Origin: JBPOHE01 sp052035915
GTDB lineage: Bacteria > Pseudomonadota > Gammaproteobacteria > Chromatiales > Chromatiaceae
Length of the DNA: 45,272 nt
Assembly: GCA_052035915.1 (NCBI GenBank)
Contig: JBPOHE010000079.1
Span: forward strand, 1-45,272
Direction: 5' to 3'
Below the pieces are notes generated by a model, which was given only the letters and a program-made list of their open reading frames with translations, was not told the DNA's origin and did not search any database. The translations under genes and the position numbers were made by a program. This document shows positions 1-8,840 of this stretch, piece by piece (position 1 is the first letter of the stretch; every line of letters starts with the position of its first letter).

Positions 1-199
1 GGGGGGGAAACCAACTGATAGGTGGCAAGGCAAGCCTTCTCACCACCCGTCTCCTTGAGCCGGGAAAGAGGCATCGGCTACACTGCGGACGGCTTCACCT
101 GAGTCGAGGATAGAGCGCCGCGCCCCTTCGGGCTCCCCGAGCAGGCCGTCGAGCCGCTCTCGAAGCCTCGCTGGTATTCATGGATTCTGGGACCATCTC

Positions 200-1843
200 A
201 TGCGCGTCACCCTGGTTCACCCCGCTGGTTTCAATTTCGTTCCCGGTCAGCCGGATTTTTCGGTGCTGGCCAATCGCATGCCGCCGATCGGCATCATGCA
301 GCTGGCCGCCTGGCTGGAGCAGCACGGCCACCCGACCCGGTTGCACGATTGCCTCGGCCCTTATGCCCCGCCCGGCATCGAGGCTAATGCCGAGCTGGTG
401 TTGGCGACCAAGCCGGATCTGGTAGGTATCAGCACCACCACTTCAAGTTTCATGGACGGGGTCGATCTCGCCGCCTATATCAAGGACAAGCGTCCGGAGG
501 TCAAGATCGCCTTCGGTGCCGTGCATGTCTCCTCGATCGGCGCACCCATCCTCGAACACTTTCCGGAGATCGATTATCTCTGCATCGGCGAGGGTGAGGG
601 CTGTATGCTCGATCTGGCGAACGGCCGGCCGCTCAAGGAGATCGATAATCTGGTCTTCCGGGACGACGAGGGACGGATCCGTTGCAATCCCCGTCGTCAG
701 CGTATCCTCGATCTCGACCAGCTCCCCTTCCCGGCCTATGAAAAGCTGGCCGGATTTCCCCAAGGCTACCATCTGCCGCTGTTCGCCTACGAAAAGCGCT
801 ATGGGGCGACCATGATCACCTCGCGGGGTTGTCCCTACACCTGTTCCTTTTGTGATCGCACGGTATTCGAGCGCCTGTACAAGACCAATTCGGCCCAGTA
901 TACCTACGACCACATGCAGTACCTGCGGGACCGCTTCGGCGTCCATCACATCAACTTTTACGACGATCTTTTCACCGCCCATAAAAAGCGGGTGACCGAA
1001 CTCTGCGACCTTTTGATCCGTAAGCCGTTGGGGGTGGATTTCAACTGCGCCATCCGCACCGGCCACACCTCGGACGAGATGCTGGCGCTGTTGAAACGGG
1101 CGGGGGCGCTGATGGTCTCCATGGGCATCGAATCCGCCGACCCGGGGATGATGGAACGTCACAAGGCCGGTGTGACCCTGGTCGAGGTGAAGAAGACCGT
1201 GGCGCAGATCCACGCCGCAGGACTACGCGCCAAGGGGCTGTTTATCTTCGGTCTGCCCGGGGAAACGCCGGAGACCCTCAAGCGCACCAGCGACTTCATC
1301 CTCGAACTCGATCTCGACGAGATGAACATGACCAAGTTCAGCCCCATGTACGGCGCACCGATCTGGGACGAATGCGTCAGCGGCGAGAGCGGAGACTTTA
1401 TCGAGGACTGGCGGCTGATGAACTGTCTGAACTTCGTCTTCAAGCCCCACTCCTTCTCCTCCCGCGAAGAGATGGATGCCCTCTACAACTGGCACGTCAA
1501 ACGCTATTACGACAGCAAGGGCTATCGCCGCCGTTTCGCCAAGCGCCTGTGGCCGCATCGCTGGAGCCTGTGGCACATCATCAAGCACTTGCCGGCGACT
1601 ATTGGGGCGGCCCGCTATTTCAGCGCCAACAAGGAGCAACTGGAACGCGCCAAGCGGGAATTCACCCGGCATCCACGCCAGCCGGTCGGACTCCAACCCT
1701 TCCTGAGCCCGGAACTCCAGGCGGATGCCCTGGTGGCCATGTCGCCGATCAAGCTGTCGCGGCGTCCACAGCGTCCGACAGTCGCCGAGGGAATCCAGCC
1801 GAGAGCGTCGAGTTTGGAAGTCCCGACGGCGGGGACGTTATAA
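200..1843 (+). CDS. B12-binding domain radical SAM protein
   Basis: 547 residues. The N-terminal part (about 1-170) resembles a cobalamin-binding Rossmann domain, as in BchE/HpnP-type enzymes. A radical SAM core follows, with the cluster-binding motif CPYTCSFC at residues 211-218 (Cys211, Cys215, Cys218), which should hold a [4Fe-4S] cluster and S-adenosylmethionine. The C-terminal 100 or so residues are basic and not recognised. Such enzymes carry out radical methylation, cyclisation or rearrangement; the substrate cannot be told from sequence. The start at 200 fits the expected beta-strand opening (MRVTLVHP) although the ribosome site is weak. The gene leads a same-strand run with halogenase, chorismatase, acyltransferase and glycosyltransferase genes, so a role in tailoring an aromatic polyene-like product is plausible but inferred. 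Family call is firm; function is open. Confidence 0.9.
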   Translation: MRVTLVHPAGFNFVPGQPDFSVLANRMPPIGIMQLAAWLEQHGHPTRLHDCLGPYAPPGIEANAELVLATKPDLVGISTTTSSFMDGVDLAAYIKDKRPEVKIAFGAVHVSSIGAPILEHFPEIDYLCIGEGEGCMLDLANGRPLKEIDNLVFRDDEGRIRCNPRRQRILDLDQLPFPAYEKLAGFPQGYHLPLFAYEKRYGATMITSRGCPYTCSFCDRTVFERLYKTNSAQYTYDHMQYLRDRFGVHHINFYDDLFTAHKKRVTELCDLLIRKPLGVDFNCAIRTGHTSDEMLALLKRAGALMVSMGIESADPGMMERHKAGVTLVEVKKTVAQIHAAGLRAKGLFIFGLPGETPETLKRTSDFILELDLDEMNMTKFSPMYGAPIWDECVSGESGDFIEDWRLMNCLNFVFKPHSFSSREEMDALYNWHVKRYYDSKGYRRRFAKRLWPHRWSLWHIIKHLPATIGAARYFSANKEQLERAKREFTRHPRQPVGLQPFLSPELQADALVAMSPIKLSRRPQRPTVAEGIQPRASSLEVPTAGTL

Positions 1844-1871
1844 TGCTGCAAAAATTGAGGAGATCCTGAGG

Positions 1872-2507
1872 ATGAGGGGAATGAATAGAAAAGAGAGTAT
1901 GGCTTCCAAACTTCATGTCCTGGGTGTGGCGATCGCAGGCGCCGCCCTCGCGGCTTGCGTCAGGGAGGGGGAAACTCGTTATGGCGACAACGACCTGGCC
2001 CCCGCTTACATGCTCAGCGGCTATGCCTGTTGTAATCTGCATTACGAGGGTGACTGGATCAGTGATTCCAATTACGCCGAGTTGCCTTACCTTCCGGCTG
2101 GAACGCCGATCAAGGTCAAATCCATCTCCGGCTACCGCGTCTATGTGGATGTGGAAGGCCGACCGATGCGCATGGGGCTGGATTATGGACGGGTCCAGGA
2201 GACTACCGAGCAATGGGTTAGGAAAGTCGTCGTCACCGAGGATCCGAAGCCCAAGATCGCTTCTTATCCCCCGTCGGTTCGGGAGGCGATCCGGTCGAGT
2301 CGCCTCATGAAGGGCATGACTAAGGAGCAGGTAGTCCTGTCGGTCGGCTATCCCCAGACCGACGAAAATCCACGCCTGGATGTTCCTTTTTGGCGTTATT
2401 GGCGGTCCAGTTTTGCCCCTTATAGTGTCCATTGGTCGAATAGCCGGGTTGAGAAGATCGACGCCGACACCGACACCCTCTCTTTCATAATCTACACCGG
2501 CAGATAA
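1872..2507 (+). CDS. BamE/OmlA-like lipoprotein
   Basis: About 211 residues. The N-terminus is a short basic stretch, a hydrophobic segment and the lipobox LAAC, so the protein should be lipidated at that cysteine and exported to the periplasmic side of a membrane. The C-terminal half contains a segment (KGMTKEQVVLSVGYP) typical of the SmpA/OmlA/BamE fold, followed by an aromatic-rich stretch (FWRYW). The start at 1872 was chosen because AGGAG lies nine bases upstream; ATGs at 1881 and 1899 are alternatives and also leave the signal intact. It sits 28 bases after the radical SAM gene and 33 bases before the halogenase. A structural or assembly role for the pigment locus in the envelope is a guess. 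Confidence 0.75.
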   Translation: MRGMNRKESMASKLHVLGVAIAGAALAACVREGETRYGDNDLAPAYMLSGYACCNLHYEGDWISDSNYAELPYLPAGTPIKVKSISGYRVYVDVEGRPMRMGLDYGRVQETTEQWVRKVVVTEDPKPKIASYPPSVREAIRSSRLMKGMTKEQVVLSVGYPQTDENPRLDVPFWRYWRSSFAPYSVHWSNSRVEKIDADTDTLSFIIYTGR

Positions 2508-2540
2508 TCGCGCTATCAATCAAATATAAGGGGGAGTCGA

Positions 2541-3878
2541 ATGCTGGGCGATATGATCGGCATGGCACCGAGGGAGTGCGACATCCTAGTCATCGGCGGT
2601 GGTCCCGCCGGGGCAACGGTGGCACCCCTACTGGTCGAAAAGGGCTATCGGGTGGTCCTGCTGGAAAAGGCCCATCACCCGCGCTTTCATATCGGCGAGT
2701 CGTTGTTGCCGGCCAATCTGCCCCTGTTCGAGCGGCTCGGCGTGGCCGAGGAGATCCGGGCCATCGGCATGGAGAAATGGGGCGCCGAGTTCGTCTCGCC
2801 GCACCACGAACATACCCAGATGTTCCATTTCGCCGAGGCTTGGGACAAGTCGATGCCCTACGCCTACCAGGTGAAGCGGGCGGAATTCGACGCCATCCTG
2901 ATCCGCAACGCGGAGCGCAAAGGCGTCGAGGTGCACCAGGGCTGTAAAGCCAAGACAGTGGATTTTCCTGCCGACCAGGGCATCCTCGTGCGTGCCCAGC
3001 ATGACGATGGTCGCGAAACCCAATGGCGGGCGCGCTTCCTCGTCGATGCCTCGGGGCGTGACACCTTTCTTGCCAATCGCTTCCAGATCAAACACCGCAA
3101 CCCCAAGCACAACAGCTCGGCGGTCTACGCTCATTTCGCCGGTGCCAACCGCCATCAAGGGCAGGCCGAGGGGAACATCACCATCTTCTGGTTCGAGCAC
3201 GGCTGGTTCTGGTTCATCCCGATGATGAATGACACCACCAGCATCGGCATGGTGACCTGGCCCTATTTCATGCAGACCAAAGGCCAACGCAGCATCGAAC
3301 AATTTCTCATGGACGGCATCGCCCTCTGTCCGACGCTGGCTGGGCGGCTCAAGGAGGCGCGGCTGATCAACCAGGTGGAGGCGACCGGCAATTTTTCCTA
3401 TGTCTCCGAGCGCAACCACGGCCCCAACTACCTGTTGCTCGGCGATGCCTATGCCTTCATCGACCCGGTTTTTTCCTCGGGTGTCCTGCTGGCGATGAAA
3501 AGCGGTTTGATCGGTGCCGAGACCATCGACACCTGTCTGCGCCAACCCGAGGCGGCGGGAGCGGCCCTGAAGTGCTTCGACCGTCTGATGCGACATGGGC
3601 CCCGGGAGTTTTCCTGGTTCATCTACCGGGTTACCAATCCCATCATGCGCGACTTCTTCATGTATCCGCGCAACCTTTTACGCGTCAAAGAGGCGCTGCT
3701 CTCGGTACTGGCCGGCGACATCTATGGCCGGACGCCGATTTGGGGCTCGCTACGGGTGTTCAAGGGGCTCTATTACCTGGCCAATCTTTTGCAGCCCAAG
3801 CGCGCCTTCATGGGCTGGAAGCGGCGTCGCTGCAACATCCGTCATGTCGATGATCCGACCCTGACAGTTCCCCGGTGA
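2541..3878 (+). CDS. FAD-dependent (tryptophan halogenase-like) oxidoreductase
   Basis: 445 residues. It has an N-terminal dinucleotide-binding motif (GGGPAGATVA), the HIGES segment and the late FAD-contact motif LGDAYAFIDPVFSSG. The motif WFWFIP at residues 222-227 matches the WxWxIP signature that separates flavin-dependent halogenases from monooxygenases. Lys79 (in MEKWGAEF) lies where halogenases carry the lysine that relays hypohalous acid. Together these support a real halogenase. Xanthomonadins are halogenated aryl polyenes and their clusters carry such an enzyme, which fits the neighbouring chorismatase. The start follows GGGGGAG. The stop overlaps the GTG start of the next gene, so translation is probably coupled. 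The exact substrate (aromatic head group or ACP-bound polyene) is unknown. Confidence 0.85.
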   Translation: MLGDMIGMAPRECDILVIGGGPAGATVAPLLVEKGYRVVLLEKAHHPRFHIGESLLPANLPLFERLGVAEEIRAIGMEKWGAEFVSPHHEHTQMFHFAEAWDKSMPYAYQVKRAEFDAILIRNAERKGVEVHQGCKAKTVDFPADQGILVRAQHDDGRETQWRARFLVDASGRDTFLANRFQIKHRNPKHNSSAVYAHFAGANRHQGQAEGNITIFWFEHGWFWFIPMMNDTTSIGMVTWPYFMQTKGQRSIEQFLMDGIALCPTLAGRLKEARLINQVEATGNFSYVSERNHGPNYLLLGDAYAFIDPVFSSGVLLAMKSGLIGAETIDTCLRQPEAAGAALKCFDRLMRHGPREFSWFIYRVTNPIMRDFFMYPRNLLRVKEALLSVLAGDIYGRTPIWGSLRVFKGLYYLANLLQPKRAFMGWKRRRCNIRHVDDPTLTVPR

Positions 3879-4903
3879 ATCTCGCCCTGTATTCCGATGC
3901 CCGCCATCCGCTACCTCTGATCGGTGCCGGACTGGAGAAGGCCGAGGTGCTCGGCGGTGCCCTCATCGGCCCCTTGATGCCGATCCCTGTGCCGGAAGCC
4001 TGGCCGATGCAACGGGTGGACGCGCCTTTGCTCGGATCGACCCGTGAGCTGGTGCGGGAGCTGTGGCAGACCGACAATCACAGTCAATCCGGCTGTTTCG
4101 AGGGGATCGCTTACCGGCGTACCACTGAGCTGCTGTTCGGCCTGATCGAACTCGATGAAGCCGGGTTCACTTCCCCGGAGCGGGGCTGTCCACTGCGGAA
4201 CGCCACCGAGACGGCCTATCGCCGTCTTTTTCAGTTGCTTGACGACCAGGGATTGCCGCATCTGTGGCGGGTCTGGAACTATCTGGCCGACATCAACCAG
4301 GAGACGAACGGGCTGGAGCGGTACCGGCAGTTCAACATCGGTCGTCATGAGGCGTTCATCGCCACCCATCGCACCGCGACGGGAAACGTCCCTGCCGCTT
4401 GCGCCATCGGCCTGCGCCGGGGACCGCTCAGCATCGCCTTTCTCGCCGGGCGGACACCGGCCCGGGCGGTGGAGAATCCGCGCCAGATCAGCGCCTACAA
4501 CTATCCGTCCGAATACGGACCGCGCAGCCCCACCTTTTCCCGGGCGGTGTTGGTCAGCATGGCCGGCCAGGAATGCCTGTTTATTTCCGGGACAGCCAGC
4601 ATCCTTGGCCACCGTACCGTCCATCTCGGCGATATCCGCGGCCAATGCCATGAGGCGCTGAGCAATGTCGAGGCCGTGATGGCCGAAGCCAACCGCCTGA
4701 GCCGAGCCAGCCGCTTCTTGGCCTCGACCTTGTCCTATCGGGTGTATATCCGCCGGGCCGAGGATTTTCCGCTCGTGCAGCAGGTGCTGGCCCGGCGCAT
4801 CGGCGCGGAGGCGGAGATCCTCTATGTCCAGGCCGATATCTGTCGCCGGGATCTTTTGGTGGAAATCGAGGCGATGGCCTCCATCGTCGGGGGGAGTTGT
4901 TGA
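3875..4903 (+). CDS. FkbO/Hyg5/XanB2-type chorismatase
   Basis: 342 residues, of the length and type usual for chorismatases that were long annotated as pteridine-dependent deoxygenases. The segment GLERYRQFNIGRHEAF in the middle and the C-terminal segment with FISGTASILGHRTVH look like the conserved core of this family. Members cleave chorismate; XanB2-type enzymes give 3- and 4-hydroxybenzoate, the former starting xanthomonadin synthesis. Which subtype this is cannot be decided by eye. The start is GTG at 3875, overlapping the halogenase stop (GTGA), so the pair is almost certainly co-translated. Its last base is shared with the next ATG. With the halogenase it is the best evidence that this locus makes a halogenated aromatic polyene pigment. 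Confidence 0.85.
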   Translation: MNLALYSDARHPLPLIGAGLEKAEVLGGALIGPLMPIPVPEAWPMQRVDAPLLGSTRELVRELWQTDNHSQSGCFEGIAYRRTTELLFGLIELDEAGFTSPERGCPLRNATETAYRRLFQLLDDQGLPHLWRVWNYLADINQETNGLERYRQFNIGRHEAFIATHRTATGNVPAACAIGLRRGPLSIAFLAGRTPARAVENPRQISAYNYPSEYGPRSPTFSRAVLVSMAGQECLFISGTASILGHRTVHLGDIRGQCHEALSNVEAVMAEANRLSRASRFLASTLSYRVYIRRAEDFPLVQQVLARRIGAEAEILYVQADICRRDLLVEIEAMASIVGGSC

Positions 4904-5751
4904 TGGCAAGGTCGAAATGGGGGCGATTGGGCGGTATGGCGGCACTCTGTGCCGGCTGTGTTACGGCCTCTGCGCTGGCGGACGAGGAAAAACCCCTGTG
5001 GGAGCTGGGTGCCGGTGTGGCGGCCATGACCTTCCCCGCCTATCGGGGTTCGGACGAAACCAACAATTTCGTCCTGCCGGTGCCGCTTTTCACCTATCAC
5101 GGGGATTTTTTCAAGGCGGATCGACACGGCATCCGCGGCAGCTTTTTCGATACCGATCGGCTCGATTTCACGGTCAGCCTGGCCCTTTCTCCACCGGCGA
5201 GCAGCGACGATATCAAGGCCCGCTCGGGGATGCCGGATCTGGATGCGACCTTCGAGATCGGTCCCCAGATGGATATCACCTTCTGGCGTTCGGAAAACCG
5301 CGCCCGTTTCCTCAAGCTCCTGCTGCCGATGCGTGCCGCCTTCACCCTCGAAGGCCCGCCGAAGGACATCGGCTGGGTGCTGCATCCCAAACTGAATCTT
5401 GATATTACCGATCTTCCGGGTCTCCAAGGCTGGAATCTTGGTCTACTTGCCGGGCCGCTGTTCGGTGATCAGCGTCAGCACCAGTATTTCTATGGTGTCG
5501 CGCCGCGCTACGCGACGGCCACCCGTCCGGCCTACGAGGCCGACGGCGGCTACGCCGGGATGCAATACCTGGCCGCCGTCACCAAAAGATTCCCCAAGTT
5601 CTGGGTCGGCGCCTTCATCCGCTATGACAATCTGGCTGGCGCGGTTTTCGATGACAGCCCGCTGGTCAGGCAGAAAGACTATTTCGCCGCCGGACTAGCC
5701 CTGAGCTGGGTGTTCTCTGAATCCTCGACCCGGGTGATGGTCGATGACTGA
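4903..5751 (+). CDS. MipA/OmpV family outer-membrane protein
   Basis: About 282 residues. A signal peptide ends near SALA. The mature part begins with the family-typical pattern WELGAGVAAMTFPAYRGSDE and continues as alternating short amphipathic strands, ending in an aromatic-rich strand, as expected for an outer-membrane beta-barrel. The ATG at 4903 overlaps the chorismatase stop (TGATG) with GGGGGAG six bases upstream; a TTG at 4897 is an unlikely alternative. MipA was named as a scaffold between lytic transglycosylase and penicillin-binding protein, but most family members have no known role. Its location in a pigment operon suggests a link to the outer membrane, where aryl polyenes reside; this is inference. 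Confidence 0.85.
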   Translation: MARSKWGRLGGMAALCAGCVTASALADEEKPLWELGAGVAAMTFPAYRGSDETNNFVLPVPLFTYHGDFFKADRHGIRGSFFDTDRLDFTVSLALSPPASSDDIKARSGMPDLDATFEIGPQMDITFWRSENRARFLKLLLPMRAAFTLEGPPKDIGWVLHPKLNLDITDLPGLQGWNLGLLAGPLFGDQRQHQYFYGVAPRYATATRPAYEADGGYAGMQYLAAVTKRFPKFWVGAFIRYDNLAGAVFDDSPLVRQKDYFAAGLALSWVFSESSTRVMVDD

Positions 5752-6556
5752 TTCCCGCCCAGTCGGGGCCCTCTGGGCGGCCTACGAAGGCTTCGCCATG
5801 GTGGTGGGGTTGGGTGCCCTGGCGCTGTTCTGCCTGCTTTGGCTGCCATTCGCCCTGGTGCTCTATCCAGTCTTGCCCCCCAACCTCGGGCGTTCCCTGG
5901 GACGTCATGTCGCCCGCGTCGGCTTTCGCGGCTATCTCGGGCTGCTCAGTCTCTTGTGCGCCTGCCGCTTCGATCTCGATGAACTCGATCGGCTGCGCGA
6001 CTCGGGGCCGCTGATCCTAGCCGCCAACCATCCCTCCCTGCTCGACGCCTTGATGGTCTTGTCCCGGGTGCCCAATACCGCCTGCGTGATGAAGGCCTCG
6101 CTGATGGAAAACATCCTCTTCGGAGCCGCGGCGCGACTGGCCCGGTTCATCCGCAACGATGAGCCCCTGGCGATGATCCTCGACGCCCGGGAAGAACTCA
6201 GGGCGGGCGCCCATCTGTTGATCTTCCCGGAAGGCACCCGCACCTCCGTCTTCCCGGTGGATACCTGCCTCTCGAGTACCGGCCTCATCGCCCAACGCAG
6301 CCAGGTGGCGGTGCAGACCTTGCTGATCGAGTTCTCGACGCCCTACCTCGGCAAACACTGGCCCTTGTTCCGCCCTCCCGAACTGCCGTTGCTCTATCGC
6401 ATCCGTCTCGGGCAGCGCTTCGACCCGCCCCAGCAAGTGGAGGGTTTCGCCGCCGAGCTGGAAGGCTATTTCCGCGCGGAACTGGGATCGACGCTGACCT
6501 CGACGCTCGCCCAGCCGACCCTGATGGAGGCGCGGAATGCCACGGATAGTGTTTAG
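5744..6556 (+). CDS. PlsC-like lysophospholipid acyltransferase
   Basis: 270 residues. A hydrophobic segment near residues 20-45 should anchor it in the membrane. Motif I of the glycerolipid acyltransferase family is present as NHPSLLD (Asn95, His96, Asp101), with the catalytic His and Asp. Motif III is present as FPEGTR (161-166). Family members move acyl groups from ACP or CoA to a lipid hydroxyl. Aryl-polyene and xanthomonadin clusters carry such acyltransferases, thought to esterify the polyene acid to a lipid or sugar carrier. The start overlaps the end of the MipA gene by eight bases. Followed by a 249-base gap holding a dispersed repeat. Confidence 0.85.
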   Translation: MTDSRPVGALWAAYEGFAMVVGLGALALFCLLWLPFALVLYPVLPPNLGRSLGRHVARVGFRGYLGLLSLLCACRFDLDELDRLRDSGPLILAANHPSLLDALMVLSRVPNTACVMKASLMENILFGAAARLARFIRNDEPLAMILDAREELRAGAHLLIFPEGTRTSVFPVDTCLSSTGLIAQRSQVAVQTLLIEFSTPYLGKHWPLFRPPELPLLYRIRLGQRFDPPQQVEGFAAELEGYFRAELGSTLTSTLAQPTLMEARNATDSV

Positions 6557-6654
6557 ACTGGACAAGCCGGCCCTGAAGCTGGGTTCGGAAAGGGTATGAG
6601 CTTGACCCTGAGAGAGGGGCGCCCTCACGGCTAGACTTTCTCCTTTCGGCGCTC

Positions 6655-6772
6655 CCGGGCCAGGGCGTTTTTATCCGGTTTTTTGTTCTCTAATAAAGAA
6701 CAATAGGTGTTTTTAAAGCAATATTGTTCCCTAAATCAGAACAAAAACCAGCCGTTTTCGATCCATGCCCGA
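6655..6772 (+). repeat. 117-bp-class palindromic dispersed element, copy 1
   Basis: The element begins CCGGGCCAGGGCG and ends CCATGCCCGA, so its ends are short inverted repeats (CCGGGC/GCCCGa). Inside are two hairpins built from the same arm: TTGTTCT (6683-6689) with AGAACAA (6697-6703), and TTGTTC (6724-6729) with GAACAA (6739-6744). Related copies occur at 26644-26760 in the same orientation and 37406-37522 in reverse. The tail CCGTTTTCGATCCATGCCCG is identical to that of the 26.7-kb copy. It lies between the acyltransferase and glycosyltransferase genes and is non-coding. Confidence 0.85.
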
Positions 6773-6805
6773 CCACTCGGAAGCCCTTAAAGGTATTCTG
6801 CAAGG

Positions 6806-7600
6806 ATGTTATCCACTGAGTGCTGGGTTCGGACTTCCATGACACCCGCGGCCTCATCCACCCATCTGGTCCTCATCCCCAGCTATAACCCGGGACCAAC
6901 CCTGGTCGAAACGGTTCGTGCCGCCCGGGCGCACTGGGCTCCGGTCTGGGTCGTGGTCGACGGCAGCACCGACGACAGTACCTGCTTGTTGCGGGAGCTG
7001 GCCGGAGGGGATGCGGCTCTGCGCCTCATTCTGTTGCCGGAAAATCGCGGCAAGGGGGCCGCGGTATTTGAAGGACTCCGTCAGGCCCAGGCCGCCGGCT
7101 TCACCCATGTCCTGACCATGGACGCCGACGGTCAGCATCCCGCCGAACTCATAGCGGAATTCATGGCCGCCTCCCGGGAGCGCCCGGAGGCCATGGTGCT
7201 CGGCAAGCCGATATTTGCCGCCGACGCCCCGGCCTTGCGCGTCCAGGGGCGCAAGGTCTCCAACGCCTGGGCCGATCTCGAAACCCTGTGGATGGGCATC
7301 GGCGATTCGCTCTACGGTTTTCGCGTCTATCCTATCGCCCCCTTGCTGAAGATCATGCAGGCCAACCATTGGATGCGCCGCTTCGATTTCGACCCCGAGG
7401 CCGTGGTGCGTCTCTGTTGGGCCGGGGTGCCACCGCTGAACAAAGAGGCCCCCGTCCGCTACCTGCGGCCTGAAGAGGGCGGGGTCTCGCATTTCCGCTA
7501 CCTGCGTGACAACGCCCTGCTGACCTGGATGCACACCCGGCTGTTTCTCGGTTTTCTGCTCCGTCTGCCCCAGTTGCTGGCGAGAAGGCTCGGTGGCTGA
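6806..7600 (+). CDS. Family 2 glycosyltransferase
   Basis: 264 residues from ATG 6806; ATG 6839 (253 residues, MTPAASSTHL) is equally possible because neither has a clear ribosome site. GT-A fold features are VLIPSYNPG, VVVDGSTDDST with the nucleotide-binding acidic residues, and MDADGQHP as the DxD-type metal site. There are no obvious membrane segments apart from a hydrophobic C-terminus (LFLGFLLRLPQLL). Family 2 glycosyltransferases of this size occur in aryl-polyene clusters, where they may attach a sugar to the lipid-polyene. The donor and acceptor are unknown. It is separated from the acyltransferase by a dispersed repeat, so it may have its own promoter, and it runs directly into the antiporter gene. 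Confidence 0.85.
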   Translation: MLSTECWVRTSMTPAASSTHLVLIPSYNPGPTLVETVRAARAHWAPVWVVVDGSTDDSTCLLRELAGGDAALRLILLPENRGKGAAVFEGLRQAQAAGFTHVLTMDADGQHPAELIAEFMAASRERPEAMVLGKPIFAADAPALRVQGRKVSNAWADLETLWMGIGDSLYGFRVYPIAPLLKIMQANHWMRRFDFDPEAVVRLCWAGVPPLNKEAPVRYLRPEEGGVSHFRYLRDNALLTWMHTRLFLGFLLRLPQLLARRLGG

Positions 7601-7607
7601 GGATGCG

Positions 7608-8840
7608 ATGAACACCACCGAAATATTCCTGATCGCCATGGCCATCATCTTCACCTTGCCCTATCTGATCTGGCGTCTGGGGCGGAGCGACTACTACGCG
7701 CCCCTGGTCGTGGTGCAGATCATCACCGGCATCCTGCTCGGGCCGGGCATCCTCGGACGCTTTTTCCCGGAGTATTACGGCTTCGTCTTCACCCCGGCGG
7801 TGGTGCAATCGTTGAACGGCATCGCCTGGTGGGCGGTGATGCTGTTCGTCATGATCGCCGGGGTCGAGCTCGACCTCAAACAGGCCTGGGTCCATCGGCG
7901 CGAGAGCGGCCTCACCGCCGGACTGGCGCTCGGCACCCCCTTGGTCTTCGGCTCTCTGGCCGCCATGCTGTTGTTGACGCGGGACGGTTGGATGGGACCG
8001 CGGGCCATGGAGTGGCAGTTCGTGCTCGGTATCGGCATGGCCTGCGCGGTCACGGCGCTGCCGATCCTCATCCTCTTGATGGAAAAGCTGGAGATCCTGC
8101 GCCGCCCTCTCGGCCAGCGCATCCTGCGCTACGCCAGCCTGGACGACATCGCCATCTGGGGGGTGCTGGCGCTGATCCTCATGGACTGGACGCGGGTCGG
8201 CAAACAGCTGGCCTTTCTGCTCGCCTTCGTCGGCCTGGGCTTTCTCTTTCGCCGACTCATGCGACGCCTGAAGGAAGGCGACCGTTGGTATGTGGCGCTG
8301 ATCTGGCTCGCCCTCTGCGCCTTCGGCGCCGATTGGTCCGGGCTGCACTTCATGGTCGGCGCCTTCCTCGCCGGGGCCATCATGGACACCCAGTGGTTCG
8401 ACCAGGAGCGCATGGACCTGCTGCGCCACCATGTGCTCTTGGTTATCATGCCGGTCTTTTTCCTCAGCACCGGCCTTAGAACCAACTGGACCCTGGGCGG
8501 CGAGGCAGTATTCCTCGCCGCCGCTCTGCTGCTCATAGCGGAAATCAGCGGCAAACTGCTCGGTGTCCGTATCGCCGGCAGGATTCTCAACTGGGCATCG
8601 GGCGAGGCGGTCATCATTGGTTGGCTGCTGCAAACCAAGGCACTGATCATGATCATCTTCGCCAACATCCTGCTCGACAAAAACATCATCACCAGCGAGA
8701 CCTTCACCGCACTCCTGCTGATGGCCGTCGCCAGCACCATGCTCACGGTGCCCATGGTCGCGCCACGATTGATGCGAATGCGGTCGGGCTGGGTCGATAG
8801 GGAAGAAGTCAGTCGCCGGACCGGAGTGGAAGGGGGATAG
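7608..8840 (+). CDS. Kef-type cation/proton antiporter
   Basis: About 410 residues with eleven to thirteen hydrophobic segments, beginning LIAMAIIFTLPYLIW, and the layout of the CPA2 sodium/proton exchanger family. No TrkA-N nucleotide-binding domain follows, so it is the short form. It should sit in the inner membrane and exchange a monovalent cation for protons. ATG 7608 was chosen because GAGG lies five bases upstream; a GTG at 7593 overlapping the previous stop would add five residues. The few bases between it and the glycosyltransferase suggest one transcript. Why a pigment-type operon should contain an antiporter is unclear. A weak hairpin (GGGATA/TATCCC) overlaps its stop codon. Confidence 0.85.
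   Translation: MNTTEIFLIAMAIIFTLPYLIWRLGRSDYYAPLVVVQIITGILLGPGILGRFFPEYYGFVFTPAVVQSLNGIAWWAVMLFVMIAGVELDLKQAWVHRRESGLTAGLALGTPLVFGSLAAMLLLTRDGWMGPRAMEWQFVLGIGMACAVTALPILILLMEKLEILRRPLGQRILRYASLDDIAIWGVLALILMDWTRVGKQLAFLLAFVGLGFLFRRLMRRLKEGDRWYVALIWLALCAFGADWSGLHFMVGAFLAGAIMDTQWFDQERMDLLRHHVLLVIMPVFFLSTGLRTNWTLGGEAVFLAAALLLIAEISGKLLGVRIAGRILNWASGEAVIIGWLLQTKALIMIIFANILLDKNIITSETFTALLLMAVASTMLTVPMVAPRLMRMRSGWVDREEVSRRTGVEGG

Noticed and set aside
1..199. Possible end of an upstream gene
   Set aside because: One + strand frame is open to about base 110 but shows no family pattern and the stretch is too short to judge.
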